Assembly: GCF_020055635.1 (NCBI RefSeq)
Contig: NZ_JAIPUT010000013.1
Location: forward strand, 26,309 to 90,308
Direction of reading: 5' to 3'
Origin: Marivita sp.
Lineage (GTDB): Bacteria; Pseudomonadota; Alphaproteobacteria; Rhodobacterales; Rhodobacteraceae
Length of the DNA stretch: 64,000 nt
Of the stretch, positions 1 to 9,123 are shown one piece after another. The notes under the pieces were generated by a model. That model ran no database searches. It was not told the origin of the DNA and worked only from the letters and a program-made list of their open reading frames with translations. Both the position numbers and the translations under genes were made by a program. Numbering within the stretch: position 1 is the stretch's first letter; each line of letters starts with the position of its first letter.

Positions 1-384
1 TTTTCGGTCCTTTCCGCCGAGGAACTGGCGCTGATCGCCGCCGATATGGGGCTCGATCATCTTGAGCCCGCTTGGGTCGGGGCGTCGATCGTGCTTGAGG
101 GAATCGATGATTTCACCCATCTGCCGCCCTCGTCGCGCCTGCAGTCCGAAAGCGGCACGACCCTTGTCGTGGATATGGAGAACCGTCCCTGCCATCTGCC
201 GGCGAAACCCATCGACGAACATGCGCCGGGCAAGGGGCGGGGCTTCAAGGCGGCGGCCGAGGGGCGGCGCGGCGTGACTGCCTGGGTCGAGCGCGAGGGC
301 ACCCTGAGGCTGGGCGACATCCTGCGCCTGCATGTTCCCGATCAGCGCCCTTGGGCGCATATGGCCCAAGCCACGGGCCACTAG
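1..384 (+). CDS. MOSC-domain protein, 3' part only
   Basis: This is the C-terminal 127 residues of a protein that begins before the window; frame 1 is open from base 1 to the TAG at 382-384. The stretch from about residue 16 ([19 protein letters not shown]) through PPSSRL and [16 protein letters not shown] resembles the MOSC domain, the fold of molybdenum-cofactor sulfurase C-termini and YiiM-type proteins, and the conserved Cys of that fold is seen in NRPCHLP. MOSC proteins handle sulfur or bind molybdenum cofactor; the exact substrate cannot be told here. An internal ATG at 46 is not needed as a start because the frame stays open and domain-like upstream of it. Confidence 0.8.
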   Translation, partial: FSVLSAEELALIAADMGLDHLEPAWVGASIVLEGIDDFTHLPPSSRLQSESGTTLVVDMENRPCHLPAKPIDEHAPGKGRGFKAAAEGRRGVTAWVEREGTLRLGDILRLHVPDQRPWAHMAQATGH

Positions 385-498
385 GTCCGGGCGTCTTGCG
401 GCGCGCCAAGGTTCCCATGCGACACCGGGTTGCCGGGCAGCGCGCGCTGTTTCCGATCAGAAACCACGCTGCGACGAGCCGCCGCAACACGCACCGAT

Positions 499-550
499 TA
501 TGTCGGAATTGCGTGCTGCGCGGCCGGGCAAAGCCGATATGTGCGACATA
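499..550. promoter_or_regulatory. Inverted repeats in the fhs leader
   Basis: The 205-base gap before fhs holds TATGTCG at 499-505 and its reverse complement CGACATA at 544-550. The second copy is itself part of a compact palindrome, TATGT-GCG-ACATA at 538-550. This lies 40-90 bases upstream of the fhs ATG, where an operator or a promoter-overlapping site would sit. No known regulator site is recognised; the role is inferred from symmetry and position only. Confidence 0.3.
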
Positions 551-589
551 GGGAAACTTCACCGCCTTCGGCCCGTGCGAGGAAACATC

Positions 590-2266
590 ATGAGCTACAA
601 GTCCGACATCGAGATCGCCCGCGAAGCCAACAAGAAGCCGATCCAGGAGATCGGCGAGAAACTTGGCATCCATAGCGACCACCTTTTGCCCTATGGCCAC
701 GACAAGGCCAAGATCAGCCAGGATTTCATCAATTCCGTTCAGAGCAACGAGAACGGCAAGCTGATCCTCGTAACCGCGATCAACCCGACACCGGCGGGCG
801 AGGGCAAGACCACGACCACCGTGGGTCTGGGCGACGGGTTGAACCGGATCGGCAAGAAGGCCGCGATCTGCATCCGCGAAGCCAGCCTCGGGCCGTGCTT
901 TGGCATGAAGGGCGGCGCGGCTGGCGGCGGCTATGCGCAGGTTGTTCCGATGGAAGAGATGAACCTGCATTTCACCGGGGATTTCCACGCCATCACCACC
1001 GCGCATAACCTGCTGAGCGCAATGATCGACAACCACATCTACTGGGGGAACGAACTGGGCATCGACGAGCGCCGCGTCGTCTGGCGCCGGGTGCTGGACA
1101 TGAATGACCGGGCGCTGCGCGATACCGTCACGTCGCTTGGCGGGGTCTCGAACGGCTTCCCGCGCCAGACCGGGTTCGACATCACCGTCGCCTCCGAGGT
1201 GATGGCGATCCTGTGCCTTGCCACCGATCTGGGCGACCTTGAGCGCCGCCTGGGCAATATCATCGTGGCCTATACGCGCAAGCGCGAGCCGATCACTTGT
1301 CGCGACATCAAGGCCGATGGCGCGATGACGGTGCTGCTGAAGGATGCGATGCAGCCCAACCTGGTGCAGACGCTGGAAAACAACCCCGCCTTCGTTCATG
1401 GCGGCCCCTTCGCCAATATCGCGCATGGCTGCAATTCGGTCATGGCGACGACCACGGCTTTGAAACTGGCAGATTACGTTGTGACCGAGGCGGGCTTCGG
1501 CGCGGATCTGGGCGCCGAGAAGTTCATGAACATCAAGTGCCGCAAGGCGGGGCTTGCACCCTCGGCCGTGGTAGTGGTGGCCACCGTGCGCGCCATGAAG
1601 ATGAATGGCGGCGTCGCCAAGGCCGATCTGGGCGAGGAAAACGTGGAGGCGGTCCAGAATGGCTGTCCGAACCTGGGCCGTCATATCGAGAACGTCAAAT
1701 CCTTCGGTGTGCCAGTTGTCGTGGCGATCAACCATTTCGTGACCGACACCGATGCCGAGGTGCAGGCGGTGAAGGATTATGTCGCCGAGCAGGGCAGCGA
1801 GGCAATCCTGTGCCAGCACTGGGCCAAGGGCTCGGAAGGGACCGAGGAACTGGCGACCCGCATCGCCGAGATCGCCGATGCCGATCAGGCCAATTTCGCG
1901 CCGCTTTACGCCGACAGCATGCCCTTGCTGCAAAAGATCGACACGATCGCCAAGCGTATCTACCGCGCCGACGAGGTGCTGGCCGATCAGAAGATCCGCA
2001 ACCAGCTCAAGGAATGGGAAGACGCGGGTTATGGTGATCTGCCGGTCTGCATGGCCAAGACGCAATACAGCTTCACCACCGACCCGAACCGCCGGGGCGC
2101 GCCGGTCGGCCATTCGGTGCCGATCCGCGAAGTGCGCCTGAGCGCGGGTGCGGGTTTCGTCGTGGTGATCTGCGGCGAGATCATGACCATGCCCGGTCTA
2201 CCCAGCAGGCCCGCTGCCGAGGCGATCAAGCTGAACGCGGATGGCGATATCGAGGGCCTGTTCTGA
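590..2266 (+). CDS. fhs: Formate--tetrahydrofolate ligase
   Basis: 558 residues, the normal length for the family. The enzyme makes 10-formyl-tetrahydrofolate from formate, ATP and tetrahydrofolate in the cytoplasm. The ATP-binding loop TPAGEGKTT is at residues 67-75, followed by the family sequence [19 protein letters not shown], and the C-terminus carries [12 protein letters not shown]. The open frame extends back to 332, but the ATG at 590 ([10 protein letters not shown]) gives the standard N-terminus; the extra 86 upstream codons do not resemble the family. folD follows 76 bases downstream, so the pair probably works as one C1 module, either for formate assimilation or for C1 oxidation feeding the formate dehydrogenase at 45 kb. 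A long antisense frame covers the gene and is not coding. Confidence 0.97.
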   Translation: MSYKSDIEIAREANKKPIQEIGEKLGIHSDHLLPYGHDKAKISQDFINSVQSNENGKLILVTAINPTPAGEGKTTTTVGLGDGLNRIGKKAAICIREASLGPCFGMKGGAAGGGYAQVVPMEEMNLHFTGDFHAITTAHNLLSAMIDNHIYWGNELGIDERRVVWRRVLDMNDRALRDTVTSLGGVSNGFPRQTGFDITVASEVMAILCLATDLGDLERRLGNIIVAYTRKREPITCRDIKADGAMTVLLKDAMQPNLVQTLENNPAFVHGGPFANIAHGCNSVMATTTALKLADYVVTEAGFGADLGAEKFMNIKCRKAGLAPSAVVVVATVRAMKMNGGVAKADLGEENVEAVQNGCPNLGRHIENVKSFGVPVVVAINHFVTDTDAEVQAVKDYVAEQGSEAILCQHWAKGSEGTEELATRIAEIADADQANFAPLYADSMPLLQKIDTIAKRIYRADEVLADQKIRNQLKEWEDAGYGDLPVCMAKTQYSFTTDPNRRGAPVGHSVPIREVRLSAGAGFVVVICGEIMTMPGLPSRPAAEAIKLNADGDIEGLF

Positions 2267-2342
2267 ACGACGACGCTTGAATTTCCGCGCCCCGCCTATG
2301 TATGCGGGGCGTGATGGCTATCCATTTCGGAAGGGGACTGCG

Positions 2343-3245
2343 ATGACGGCTCAGATCATCGACGGCAAGGCATTCGCGGCCAGGGTGCGCGAAAAGGTGG
2401 CGGGTCATGTGGCGCGCCTGAAGGAAGAGCACGGGATCGTTCCCGGTCTTGCGGTGGTGCTGGTGGGCGAGGACCCGGCCAGCCAAGTCTATGTGCGCTC
2501 GAAGGGCAAGCAAACCGTCGAGGTCGGGATGAATTCCTTTGAGCACAAACTGGACGCTGACGCCTCGCAGAAGGAACTGCTGGGCTTGATCGAGCGCCTC
2601 AACAACGATCCGGCGGTGCACGGGATACTGGTGCAATTGCCGCTGCCGGGTCACATCGACGAAGAGTTGGTGATCAACGCGGTCGATCCTGCCAAAGATG
2701 TGGACGGGTTTCATATCTCGAATGTGGGTCTTTTGGGGACCGGGCAGAAATCCATGGTGCCCTGTACGCCACTCGGGTGTTTGATGATGCTGCGCGACCA
2801 CCTTGGCAGCCTGTCGGGGCTCAATGCCGTGGTGATCGGGCGCTCGAATATCGTGGGCAAGCCGATGGCGCAGCTTTTGCTGGGTGACAGCTGCACCGTG
2901 ACGATCGCCCACAGCCGCACGAAGGATATTCAGGAAGTGACCGGGCGGGCCGATATCGTGGTCGCTGCCGTCGGTCGCCCCGAGATGGTGACCGGCGCAT
3001 GGATCAAGCCTGGCGCGACGGTGATTGACGTGGGCATCAACCGCATCGACGCACCGGAAAAGGGCGAGGGCAAGACCCGGCTCGTGGGCGATTGCGACTA
3101 CGAGAGCTGTGCCGAGGTGGCGGGCGCGATCACCCCGGTCCCCGGCGGGGTCGGGCCAATGACCATCGCCTGCCTTCTGGCAAATACGGTGACCGCCTGT
3201 TGCCGCGCCAACGGGCTGAGCGAACCCGAGGGGCTGACTGCCTGA
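2343..3245 (+). CDS. folD: Bifunctional methylenetetrahydrofolate dehydrogenase / methenyltetrahydrofolate cyclohydrolase
   Basis: 300 residues. FolD interconverts 5,10-methylene-, methenyl- and 10-formyl-tetrahydrofolate with NADP. The catalytic pair falls in VYVRSKGK, with Tyr50 and Lys54 at the same positions as in the E. coli enzyme. The loop PLPGHIDEE and the DVDGFH segment bind folate, and [14 protein letters not shown] starts the nucleotide-binding fold; the C-terminus has [11 protein letters not shown]. The ATG at 2343 is preceded by a GGAAGGGG-type ribosome binding site and gives the normal N-terminus; the frame is open further back, to 2241. It lies just downstream of fhs in the same direction, consistent with co-transcription. 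Confidence 0.97.
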   Translation: MTAQIIDGKAFAARVREKVAGHVARLKEEHGIVPGLAVVLVGEDPASQVYVRSKGKQTVEVGMNSFEHKLDADASQKELLGLIERLNNDPAVHGILVQLPLPGHIDEELVINAVDPAKDVDGFHISNVGLLGTGQKSMVPCTPLGCLMMLRDHLGSLSGLNAVVIGRSNIVGKPMAQLLLGDSCTVTIAHSRTKDIQEVTGRADIVVAAVGRPEMVTGAWIKPGATVIDVGINRIDAPEKGEGKTRLVGDCDYESCAEVAGAITPVPGGVGPMTIACLLANTVTACCRANGLSEPEGLTA

Positions 3246-3266
3246 ACAGGCGGCTTGCGGCGCAAT

Positions 3267-3716
3267 TCAGACCGGCGCGAGGGGAATCATCGTGCCGGTC
3301 AGCATCGCGATATGAATGTCCTTGCCATCGTTGCGGGCAAAGACATCGGCCTGAACGATGACCAGACGGCGGCCCGGCTTGATCACTTTGCCGTGAGCGA
3401 TCAGCAACTCGCCCTTCCCCGGTGCCAGCAGATTGATCTTCATTTCGGTGGTCAGCACCTCGTGATCCGCGGGCATGACCGACAGCGCAGCATAGCCCGC
3501 GGCGCTGTCGGCGATGGCAAATGTCAGGCCGGCATGGGCAAAACCGTGCTGCTGGCGACTGCCAGGCAGGATCGGAGCATGAATTTCGGTCGCGCCAGCC
3601 GCAACATGCATCATGTTGGCGCCAAGCGTGGTCATCATGGATTGCGCGGCGAAACTTTCGCGTATCCTTTGATCCACGGTCGGGCAAAGCGGCTTGAAAT
3701 CGTTCATCTTGCGCAA
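3267..3716 (-). CDS. PaaI-family hotdog-fold thioesterase
   Basis: 149 residues from a TTG start (ribosome-binding GAGG 6-7 bases before it), or 146 from the ATG at 3707. The 4HBT hotdog pattern is visible: MMTTLGANMMHV, then QQHGFAHAGLTFAIADSAAGYAAL (the helix wrapped by the sheet, with the HG dipeptide typical of PaaI proteins), and then strands around EMKINLLAPGKGELL. Such enzymes hydrolyse acyl-CoA or aryl-CoA esters; the substrate is unknown. It converges on folD and diverges from the LytTR gene with a 98-base gap. Confidence 0.85.
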   Translation of the reverse strand: MRKMNDFKPLCPTVDQRIRESFAAQSMMTTLGANMMHVAAGATEIHAPILPGSRQQHGFAHAGLTFAIADSAAGYAALSVMPADHEVLTTEMKINLLAPGKGELLIAHGKVIKPGRRLVIVQADVFARNDGKDIHIAMLTGTMIPLAPV

Positions 3717-3814
3717 ACATGCCTCATCTAATGGCGGACAGGCGCGTCAGAGTGCACCGTTGGCATGCGATGAAAACCTCTATAGGGTAGTGGCGCAACA
3801 TAAATCGGGCCCAG

Positions 3815-4657
3815 ATGGTTGAGTTCAGTAAACTTCGTTTCGTCTTTACGGAGACGTTCAGCACGTTGGTATCACCTACAACGGTTTTCATCTGGGTAAC
3901 CTGCGTAGCCATAGCGACCGTTGCAGGGCCATTCGGAACACTCCTTTACATGGACGTGGTGGAGCGCGCGCTCTACTGGGGCTTGGTGACGACCGGGGGG
4001 ATCGTGGTCGGGTATACCATGTATGCCGTCGCCCTGTTGATCCTCGGCGAGAATCGCCCGTTCCTGTTCGATCCCTTCACGGCGCTGATGATCGCCTGCC
4101 TGTTGGGGCCGTTGGTCTGGTTTCTGCGCTCCAACATTCAGGCTGATGCACCCGAAGGATTGATCAGCCTCGGGGGGGTCATATTCAATACATTCGTGAT
4201 CTCGCTCGGCGTGCTGGCGTCGCGGCGCCAGATCTGCCGGTTGACTCCGGTGCCGCTGCGGTCCGGGTTGAGCGATGCGGTCGGCACGACCTCACTTCCG
4301 GGGCCGCGCCTGCTGCGGCGCCTCTCTGACGACGTCCGCGCCCCGGTGCTGCGGCTCAGCGCGAATGACCATTATGTCGAGGTGGTGACGACACGGGGCA
4401 AGCAGGTTCTGCGGTTGCGCCTCTCGGATGCGATAAACGAGATGGAACCTGTCGAAGGATTTTGTGTCCACCGCTCGCATTGGGTGACGCGCAGCGCGAT
4501 CATGCAGGTCGAACGTGAGAACGCTCATAAACTGTTCGTGCTGCTGAAGAATGGCGACCGGGTGCCGGTCAGCCGCACCTATCGCGGCGAACTCGAACGC
4601 ATGGGCATCATGGCGCCACAGGCGCAAAACAAGCTGGCGATCGCCGGACGCAATTGA
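3815..4657 (+). CDS. Membrane-anchored LytTR-domain transcriptional regulator
   Basis: 280 residues. The N-terminal half has four hydrophobic segments (about residues 18-40, 53-77, 84-105 and 115-137), so the protein sits in the inner membrane. The C-terminal part from about residue 170 is a LytTR DNA-binding domain: LRLSANDHYVEVVT, then LRLRLSDAINEM, CVHRSHWVTRSAI, and GDRVPVSRTYRGEL. There is no receiver domain, so it probably senses a membrane or small-molecule signal directly or through a partner. It stands alone between the thioesterase (divergent) and the AAA ATPase (convergent); a role in regulating the neighbouring pilus genes is only a guess. Confidence 0.85.
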   Translation: MVEFSKLRFVFTETFSTLVSPTTVFIWVTCVAIATVAGPFGTLLYMDVVERALYWGLVTTGGIVVGYTMYAVALLILGENRPFLFDPFTALMIACLLGPLVWFLRSNIQADAPEGLISLGGVIFNTFVISLGVLASRRQICRLTPVPLRSGLSDAVGTTSLPGPRLLRRLSDDVRAPVLRLSANDHYVEVVTTRGKQVLRLRLSDAINEMEPVEGFCVHRSHWVTRSAIMQVERENAHKLFVLLKNGDRVPVSRTYRGELERMGIMAPQAQNKLAIAGRN

Positions 4658-4700
4658 ATGTCGCGCGGCGCTGGCCCGGTTTCAGCCAAACTTATGGTGC

Positions 4701-6014
4701 CTATTTCACGATCTTCTCGTCCTTGACGAACATGTTCGCCCAGGCCCGGTCGATCAGTTCGGGGGTCATCTGATAGGGGATACCCTCGAACTCGCAGATC
4801 GAGATCATCTGATCGATCAGGAAGACCGGCTGATAATTCGCATAGATGTTGTCAATGGTCGGATATTTCACTTTGAGCAGATGCACCAGCGCGGCCTCAT
4901 CGAGTGGCATCTGCTTTTTCTTGGCGACCATGGCAAAGATCTTGAGGAAGTTTTCCTGGTTGGGCCCGTCGATCTTGATCTTGAAGAAGATCCTGCGCAG
5001 GGCGGCCTGGTCGAAGATCTCGTTAGGGTGGAAGTTGGTCGAGAAGATCACCAGCGTGTCGAAAGGCACCTCGAATTTCTCGCCCGATTGCAGGGCAAGG
5101 ATATCCTTGGATTCTTCCAGCGGTACGATCCAGCGGTTGACCAGCGCCTGGGGCGGCTCGGCCTGGCGGCCAAGGTCGTCGACGATGAAGATGCCGCCGG
5201 TGGATTTCAGCTGCAGCGGCGCCTGGTAGGTGCGTGCCGTCGGGTTGTAGACGAGATCCAGCATGTTGAGGCTGAGTTCGCCGCCGGTCACGACGGTGGG
5301 GCGCTCGCATTGAACATAGCGGGTATCGAAGGTGCGCTTGCGGCGCAGGCTGTTGGGGTCGTCTTGTTCCACCTCGGCCTTGGAGTGCACGATCGGGTCA
5401 TAGACGGTGATCACCTGGCCGGAATATTCGATGGCGCGCGGCACATAGACCCGGTCGCCCATCGCGTCGCGAATCCCGTTCGAGATGCTAGATTTACCGT
5501 TGCCCGGCGGGCCATACATCAGGATTGAGCGACCGGCCGACACCGCCGGCCCAAGGTGGTCAAGCAGGCTGTCGGGCAAAACCAGGTGGCCCATGGCGCC
5601 GGTCAACTCGTTGCGGGTGATCTGGATGTTGCGGATCGACTGGCGTTTGACCTGTTCGCGGTAGGCCGCCAGCGGCACGGGCATGGCGCCGTAATATTCC
5701 GACTGGGACAGCGCATCGAGCGCGCGGGATTTGCCCGCATCCGTCAGCTGAAACCCCATTTCACTGCCCGAATTGGCGTTCAGCGTGCCTGTTGCCTCGA
5801 CCAGTTTCTGTTCGCGGGCGATGTCGATCAGTTCCTGCGTCACGGCGCGCGGCAGGCAGATCGCATCGGCCAACTCGCTGGCGGTGTCCACGTTCTTGCG
5901 GAACATGGTCTTGATAAGGATATCGCGCATCATGACGATCGGCAGCTGCATGTCCTGAAGGCCGCTCGGAGGCGGCGGCGGCTGGACGCCCTGCTGGGTC
6001 GGTTGCATGTTCAT
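4701..6014 (-). CDS. AAA-family ATPase at the end of the tad cluster
   Basis: 437 residues. A Pro/Gln-rich N-terminus precedes a winged-helix-like region (about 40-100) and one AAA core: Walker A GPPGNGKSS at 168-176, Walker B FIVDDLGRQ, and a sensor-like VIFSTNFHP. It most resembles the MoxR-like side of the AAA family. It lies last in the minus-strand run of tad genes, 128 bases after cpaA, and nothing else separates it from them. That position suggests a chaperone-like or regulatory role in Flp pilus biogenesis, but no biochemical function is recognisable. The chosen ATG (MNMQPTQQ) is the first in frame and is followed by a second at codon 3. Confidence 0.75.
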   Translation of the reverse strand: MNMQPTQQGVQPPPPPSGLQDMQLPIVMMRDILIKTMFRKNVDTASELADAICLPRAVTQELIDIAREQKLVEATGTLNANSGSEMGFQLTDAGKSRALDALSQSEYYGAMPVPLAAYREQVKRQSIRNIQITRNELTGAMGHLVLPDSLLDHLGPAVSAGRSILMYGPPGNGKSSISNGIRDAMGDRVYVPRAIEYSGQVITVYDPIVHSKAEVEQDDPNSLRRKRTFDTRYVQCERPTVVTGGELSLNMLDLVYNPTARTYQAPLQLKSTGGIFIVDDLGRQAEPPQALVNRWIVPLEESKDILALQSGEKFEVPFDTLVIFSTNFHPNEIFDQAALRRIFFKIKIDGPNQENFLKIFAMVAKKKQMPLDEAALVHLLKVKYPTIDNIYANYQPVFLIDQMISICEFEGIPYQMTPELIDRAWANMFVKDEKIVK

Positions 6015-6142
6015 CTGTTTCTGCCCGCGGTTTTGTGTTGCACGTCAAAAAGCGTCCCGCGCGGCGGCGGGGCCATGATGTGACCATGGCGCGCAAACAT
6101 GCAGAAATTATGGAGAGGGTCGGGCAGGTGCGGGGCAGGGGC

Positions 6143-6643
6143 TCAGCTGCCGAAGGCGACGCCAAGACCGAGATAGATTATCAGCGTGCTGCCAAGGGCA
6201 AAGCCCATGGGAAACTTGGGCCCGCTTGACCAGCTTGCCCAGTCCGGCGCCAATTGGCGAAGGCGGCTGCCCCGGACCAGACGGTGGGTGGCGTAACAGG
6301 CCAGCATGTTGGTGGCCAGGATGAGCAACAGGAAGGTCAGATCGCCAATGGCGATAAAGGGCGCAGCGGCGGCCAGGAACTTGGAATCCCCGGCGCCCAT
6401 CATGCCTGCGGCATTGGCCAGCATGCCGATCACCAGCATGACCACCAGGGCTGCCAACCGCCAAAGGTATTCGGGCTGTGGCACCACGAACAGACCGACC
6501 ACAAGGAATACGCCAGCCAGCGCCAGGACCGCATGGTTGGGAATACGCATATCGCGCAGGTCGCTCCAGATCACCCAGAGACAGATCGGCACGGCAAAAG
6601 GCAGAAACCAAAGGGACTGCTGGACAGTGACATGAAGCGACAT
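6143..6643 (-). CDS. cpaA: Prepilin peptidase, CpaA/TadV type (A24)
   Basis: 166 residues from the ATG at 6643, which has AGGA 8 bases before it; the frame extends upstream without family resemblance. It is a membrane aspartic peptidase that cleaves the leader of Flp pilins and pseudopilins. The two catalytic Asp motifs are present: SDLRDMRIPN near residue 30 and GAGDSK near residue 80. Five to six hydrophobic segments fill the rest. Like other TadV proteins it lacks the N-methylation domain of PilD. It belongs to the tad run and follows the TPR lipoprotein gene by 28 bases. Confidence 0.92.
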   Translation of the reverse strand: MSLHVTVQQSLWFLPFAVPICLWVIWSDLRDMRIPNHAVLALAGVFLVVGLFVVPQPEYLWRLAALVVMLVIGMLANAAGMMGAGDSKFLAAAAPFIAIGDLTFLLLILATNMLACYATHRLVRGSRLRQLAPDWASWSSGPKFPMGFALGSTLIIYLGLGVAFGS

Positions 6644-6671
6644 GGGCGTTTCCTGAACTTCAGGGTCCGGA

Positions 6672-7529
6672 TCAATTGCTGACGTTGCCCTCAAGCGCGT
6701 TCAGGCTGCGTGCGGCGGCTTCGAAATGCTGCGGATGGGTTTCGATCGCATCGCGCAGCAAGCCCTTGCCGATCTCGGTGTCGCCCTGCTTGATGGCCGA
6801 AAGACCAAGCGTATACATCAGTTGGGCGCGTTCTTCCTGATTGGTGGGAATAACCGGCAACACGTATTTCTTCTGTGCGCCGCGGGCCAGAACAAGGTTG
6901 TTCTTGGCGGTGAACAGCGCGTTGTCCTGCCGGATCGCGTCCGAGAAGAGACGCTCGGCGCCGCTGAAATCGCCGCGTGTCAGCTTGGAATAGCCCCAGT
7001 TGTTCATCACGCCCGCGGGGCGCGTGGTCAGGCCAACGGCGGTTTCGTAAAAGCTGTCGGCCTTCTTCCAGTTCTGGTTGCTGTCGGCGATCATCGCCTC
7101 AAGGCGGTATCGCTTGAAGGTCTCATGCGTGGGCGGGATGGAATCCAGAACCTCGTCGGCGCGTTTCCATTCGTTGTTGCGGATCAGCGCATCTGCATAT
7201 TCGACCTGGTCGTCATTGGTGGCCTCTTCATGCGAGGCCACGGATTTCCAGGCCGACACCGCCTCGGTGCTGCGCTTGGCGCGCACAAGCGATTTGGCCA
7301 GGCCGCGCCTGAGATCGATCCGGTCAGGTTTTTCGCTGGTGGCGCGCTGGAAATACGAGACCGCCTCGTCGGCGTCGGCCACATTCAGCATCACGTCGTT
7401 GAGATTGCTTTCATCCACGACATTGACGCTCTGGAAAGCGCGATCAACATCGGCATCCTTGGACTCTCCGCAGCCCGCAAGGGCGATGGCGCCTGTCATG
7501 CACAGGGAAATAAAGATAGGTCGGCGCAT
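6672..7529 (-). CDS. TPR-repeat lipoprotein of the tad cluster
   Basis: 285 residues. The N-terminus is a lipoprotein signal with lipobox LAGC (Cys20), so the mature protein should be membrane-anchored on the periplasmic side. The rest is helical with tetratricopeptide repeats, e.g. around AVSYFQRATSEKPDRIDLRRGLAK-like and GVMNNWGYSKLTRGDFSGAERLF-like units. TPR lipoproteins of this sort (TadD family) help assemble the secretin and the Flp fibre. It is the second of two such genes in a row and may be a diverged duplicate or a separate partner of TadD. Confidence 0.8.
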   Translation of the reverse strand: MRRPIFISLCMTGAIALAGCGESKDADVDRAFQSVNVVDESNLNDVMLNVADADEAVSYFQRATSEKPDRIDLRRGLAKSLVRAKRSTEAVSAWKSVASHEEATNDDQVEYADALIRNNEWKRADEVLDSIPPTHETFKRYRLEAMIADSNQNWKKADSFYETAVGLTTRPAGVMNNWGYSKLTRGDFSGAERLFSDAIRQDNALFTAKNNLVLARGAQKKYVLPVIPTNQEERAQLMYTLGLSAIKQGDTEIGKGLLRDAIETHPQHFEAAARSLNALEGNVSN

Positions 7530-7556
7530 TTGTTGCGTCCTTTTACTGCCTCTGCC

Positions 7557-8108
7557 TCATCCCGGTATTCGGCGGATCAGAAAGTCGCTGCTGCCACGCC
7601 GTACCAGTTTATAATCTTGTTCTTGAGCAGCAGCATAATAGTTTTCTTCCGATTTTGCGAGAGCTAAGCGCAGATTGTCGCGGATTGCGTCACTTGCGCC
7701 ATTGTCGAATCCGTATGCACGGCGAAAGACTTGGGCGGCCTCGTTGATTTCGCCCTTTTCCATGAGCACAACACCAAGGTTGTTCCATATCTCGGGAGAG
7801 TCCTCGTCCTTTTCGATTGCGTCGCGTAACAGGCGTTCGGCGCTGCCAAGACGGCCAAGGCCCAGATTGGCGCTGCCCAGCCCCGCCAGAACATCTGCGG
7901 TCATGCCATGTTCCAGCGCGGCGCGCGAATAGGCGTCGATCGCCAGATCATATTCGCCCGCATCCATCAGGCGATGGCCCACCACAAGCCCATCCACCGT
8001 CTCGCCGCTGCGCGCCACGCCCGGTGCGTAAGGCCCTTCATGCGAAACGCCCGGACTGCAGGCAGCCAGGGCGATCACCAATGCCAGAGTTGCCCCTGCC
8101 CGTATCAT
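7557..8108 (-). CDS. tadD: TPR-repeat lipoprotein, TadD-like
   Basis: 183 residues with a lipobox LAAC at Cys17. At least three tetratricopeptide units follow (about 45-150), including LGSANLGLGRLGSAERLL and WNNLGVVLMEKGEINEAA. Length, lipobox and position directly after tadC fit TadD, the pilotin-like lipoprotein of the tad system. The next gene downstream is also a TPR lipoprotein, so assigning the name to this copy rather than the other rests on position. Confidence 0.8.
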   Translation of the reverse strand: MIRAGATLALVIALAACSPGVSHEGPYAPGVARSGETVDGLVVGHRLMDAGEYDLAIDAYSRAALEHGMTADVLAGLGSANLGLGRLGSAERLLRDAIEKDEDSPEIWNNLGVVLMEKGEINEAAQVFRRAYGFDNGASDAIRDNLRLALAKSEENYYAAAQEQDYKLVRRGSSDFLIRRIPG

Positions 8109-8120
8109 GTTGCCTCGCCG

Positions 8121-9107
8121 TTATTGGCCGGCCATCGTGAACAGTTCCATGATACCAAGAACCGACGGGCCGACCAGGATGATAAGCAATGGCGGAACTG
8201 TAAGCATCATCGTGGCCAATGTCATCTTCGTCGGCAGCTTGTTGGCCTTTTCTTCGGCCCGCATGACGCGTTTGTCACGCATCTCGCCGGCATAGACCCG
8301 CAGCGCATCGGCGATCGAGGTGCCGAAGGTCTGCGACTGGACCAACACGGTCACGAAGCTGGAAATATCCTGCACGCCGCAGCGCTCGGCCATTTCATTG
8401 AGCACCGATGCCTTGTCGCGCCCGGCCTTCACCTGCTGGGACACGATCTCGTATTCCTCGGCCAGAGCGGGATAGGAGGCGGCGATCTCGTTGGCGACGC
8501 GAATGATCGACTGATCCAGCGATTGCCCGGCCTCGACGCAGGTCAGCATCATGTCGAGACTGTCGGGAAAGCCGTCCGAAATCTCTTCCTGGCGCTTTTG
8601 CTGGCGCTTTGTGACCCAGTATTTGGGCATGAGATACCCGACCGCACCGGGGCCAAGGATATACAGGATCGCTTCTTGCGCGCTGGTTTCCTCGCCTGAT
8701 TTGAACATCAGGAAATAGATCACGCCAAGGGTCAACAGGCCAAGCGCCAAGGCCAGTTGGGCAAAGTGGAAATAGCGAACGGCATCGCGGTTGCGATAGC
8801 CCGCCTGGATCAGGGTCAGCCGGATCTGCGACAGTGCCTTGGCATCCTGGGGTTCGAGGAAGTTCGCGTATTTGTCCAGCTTCTCATTGCGCCGGTTGGT
8901 GCGCAGATGTGCAGATTCCTTGCCGGTTGGGCGCGACTGCTGGCGCTGGTCCTTCTTGAGCTTTTCCAGCGGATCCTTGGAATCGCGGATCAGCATCGGG
9001 ATCATCAGCGCCACAAGAAGAATCCCGAGCGTGCCGACGGCGATCAGGGGGCCGAACGGGCCAAGGGCGCTGATCAGGCCGCCCTGAATTTGGTCGAAGA
9101 GTTCCAT
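8121..9107 (-). CDS. tadC: Tad pilus inner-membrane platform protein TadC
   Basis: 328 residues from the ATG at 9107; a GTG directly before it would add one residue. It is a type II secretion F-domain (GspF/PilC) membrane protein: hydrophobic segments near the N-terminus and about residue 120, the cytoplasmic F domain with SLDQSIIRVANEIAASYP and FGTSIADALRVYAGEMRDKR, then two C-terminal membrane helices. It forms the inner-membrane platform with TadB and is driven by CpaF. tadB lies 16 bases upstream and tadD 12 bases downstream. Confidence 0.93.
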   Translation of the reverse strand: MELFDQIQGGLISALGPFGPLIAVGTLGILLVALMIPMLIRDSKDPLEKLKKDQRQQSRPTGKESAHLRTNRRNEKLDKYANFLEPQDAKALSQIRLTLIQAGYRNRDAVRYFHFAQLALALGLLTLGVIYFLMFKSGEETSAQEAILYILGPGAVGYLMPKYWVTKRQQKRQEEISDGFPDSLDMMLTCVEAGQSLDQSIIRVANEIAASYPALAEEYEIVSQQVKAGRDKASVLNEMAERCGVQDISSFVTVLVQSQTFGTSIADALRVYAGEMRDKRVMRAEEKANKLPTKMTLATMMLTVPPLLIILVGPSVLGIMELFTMAGQ

Positions 9108-9123
9108 CACCTCGGGTTCCTTT

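Noticed and set aside
245..2113. 622-residue frame antisense to fhs
   Set aside because: It mirrors the codon structure of fhs on the other strand, has His/Arg-rich composition and no domain; fhs is unmistakable.
3760..3790. TTGGCA-N15-TATAGG as a promoter for the LytTR gene
   Set aside because: The spacer is short and the -10 match is poor, so it cannot be claimed without a mapped start.
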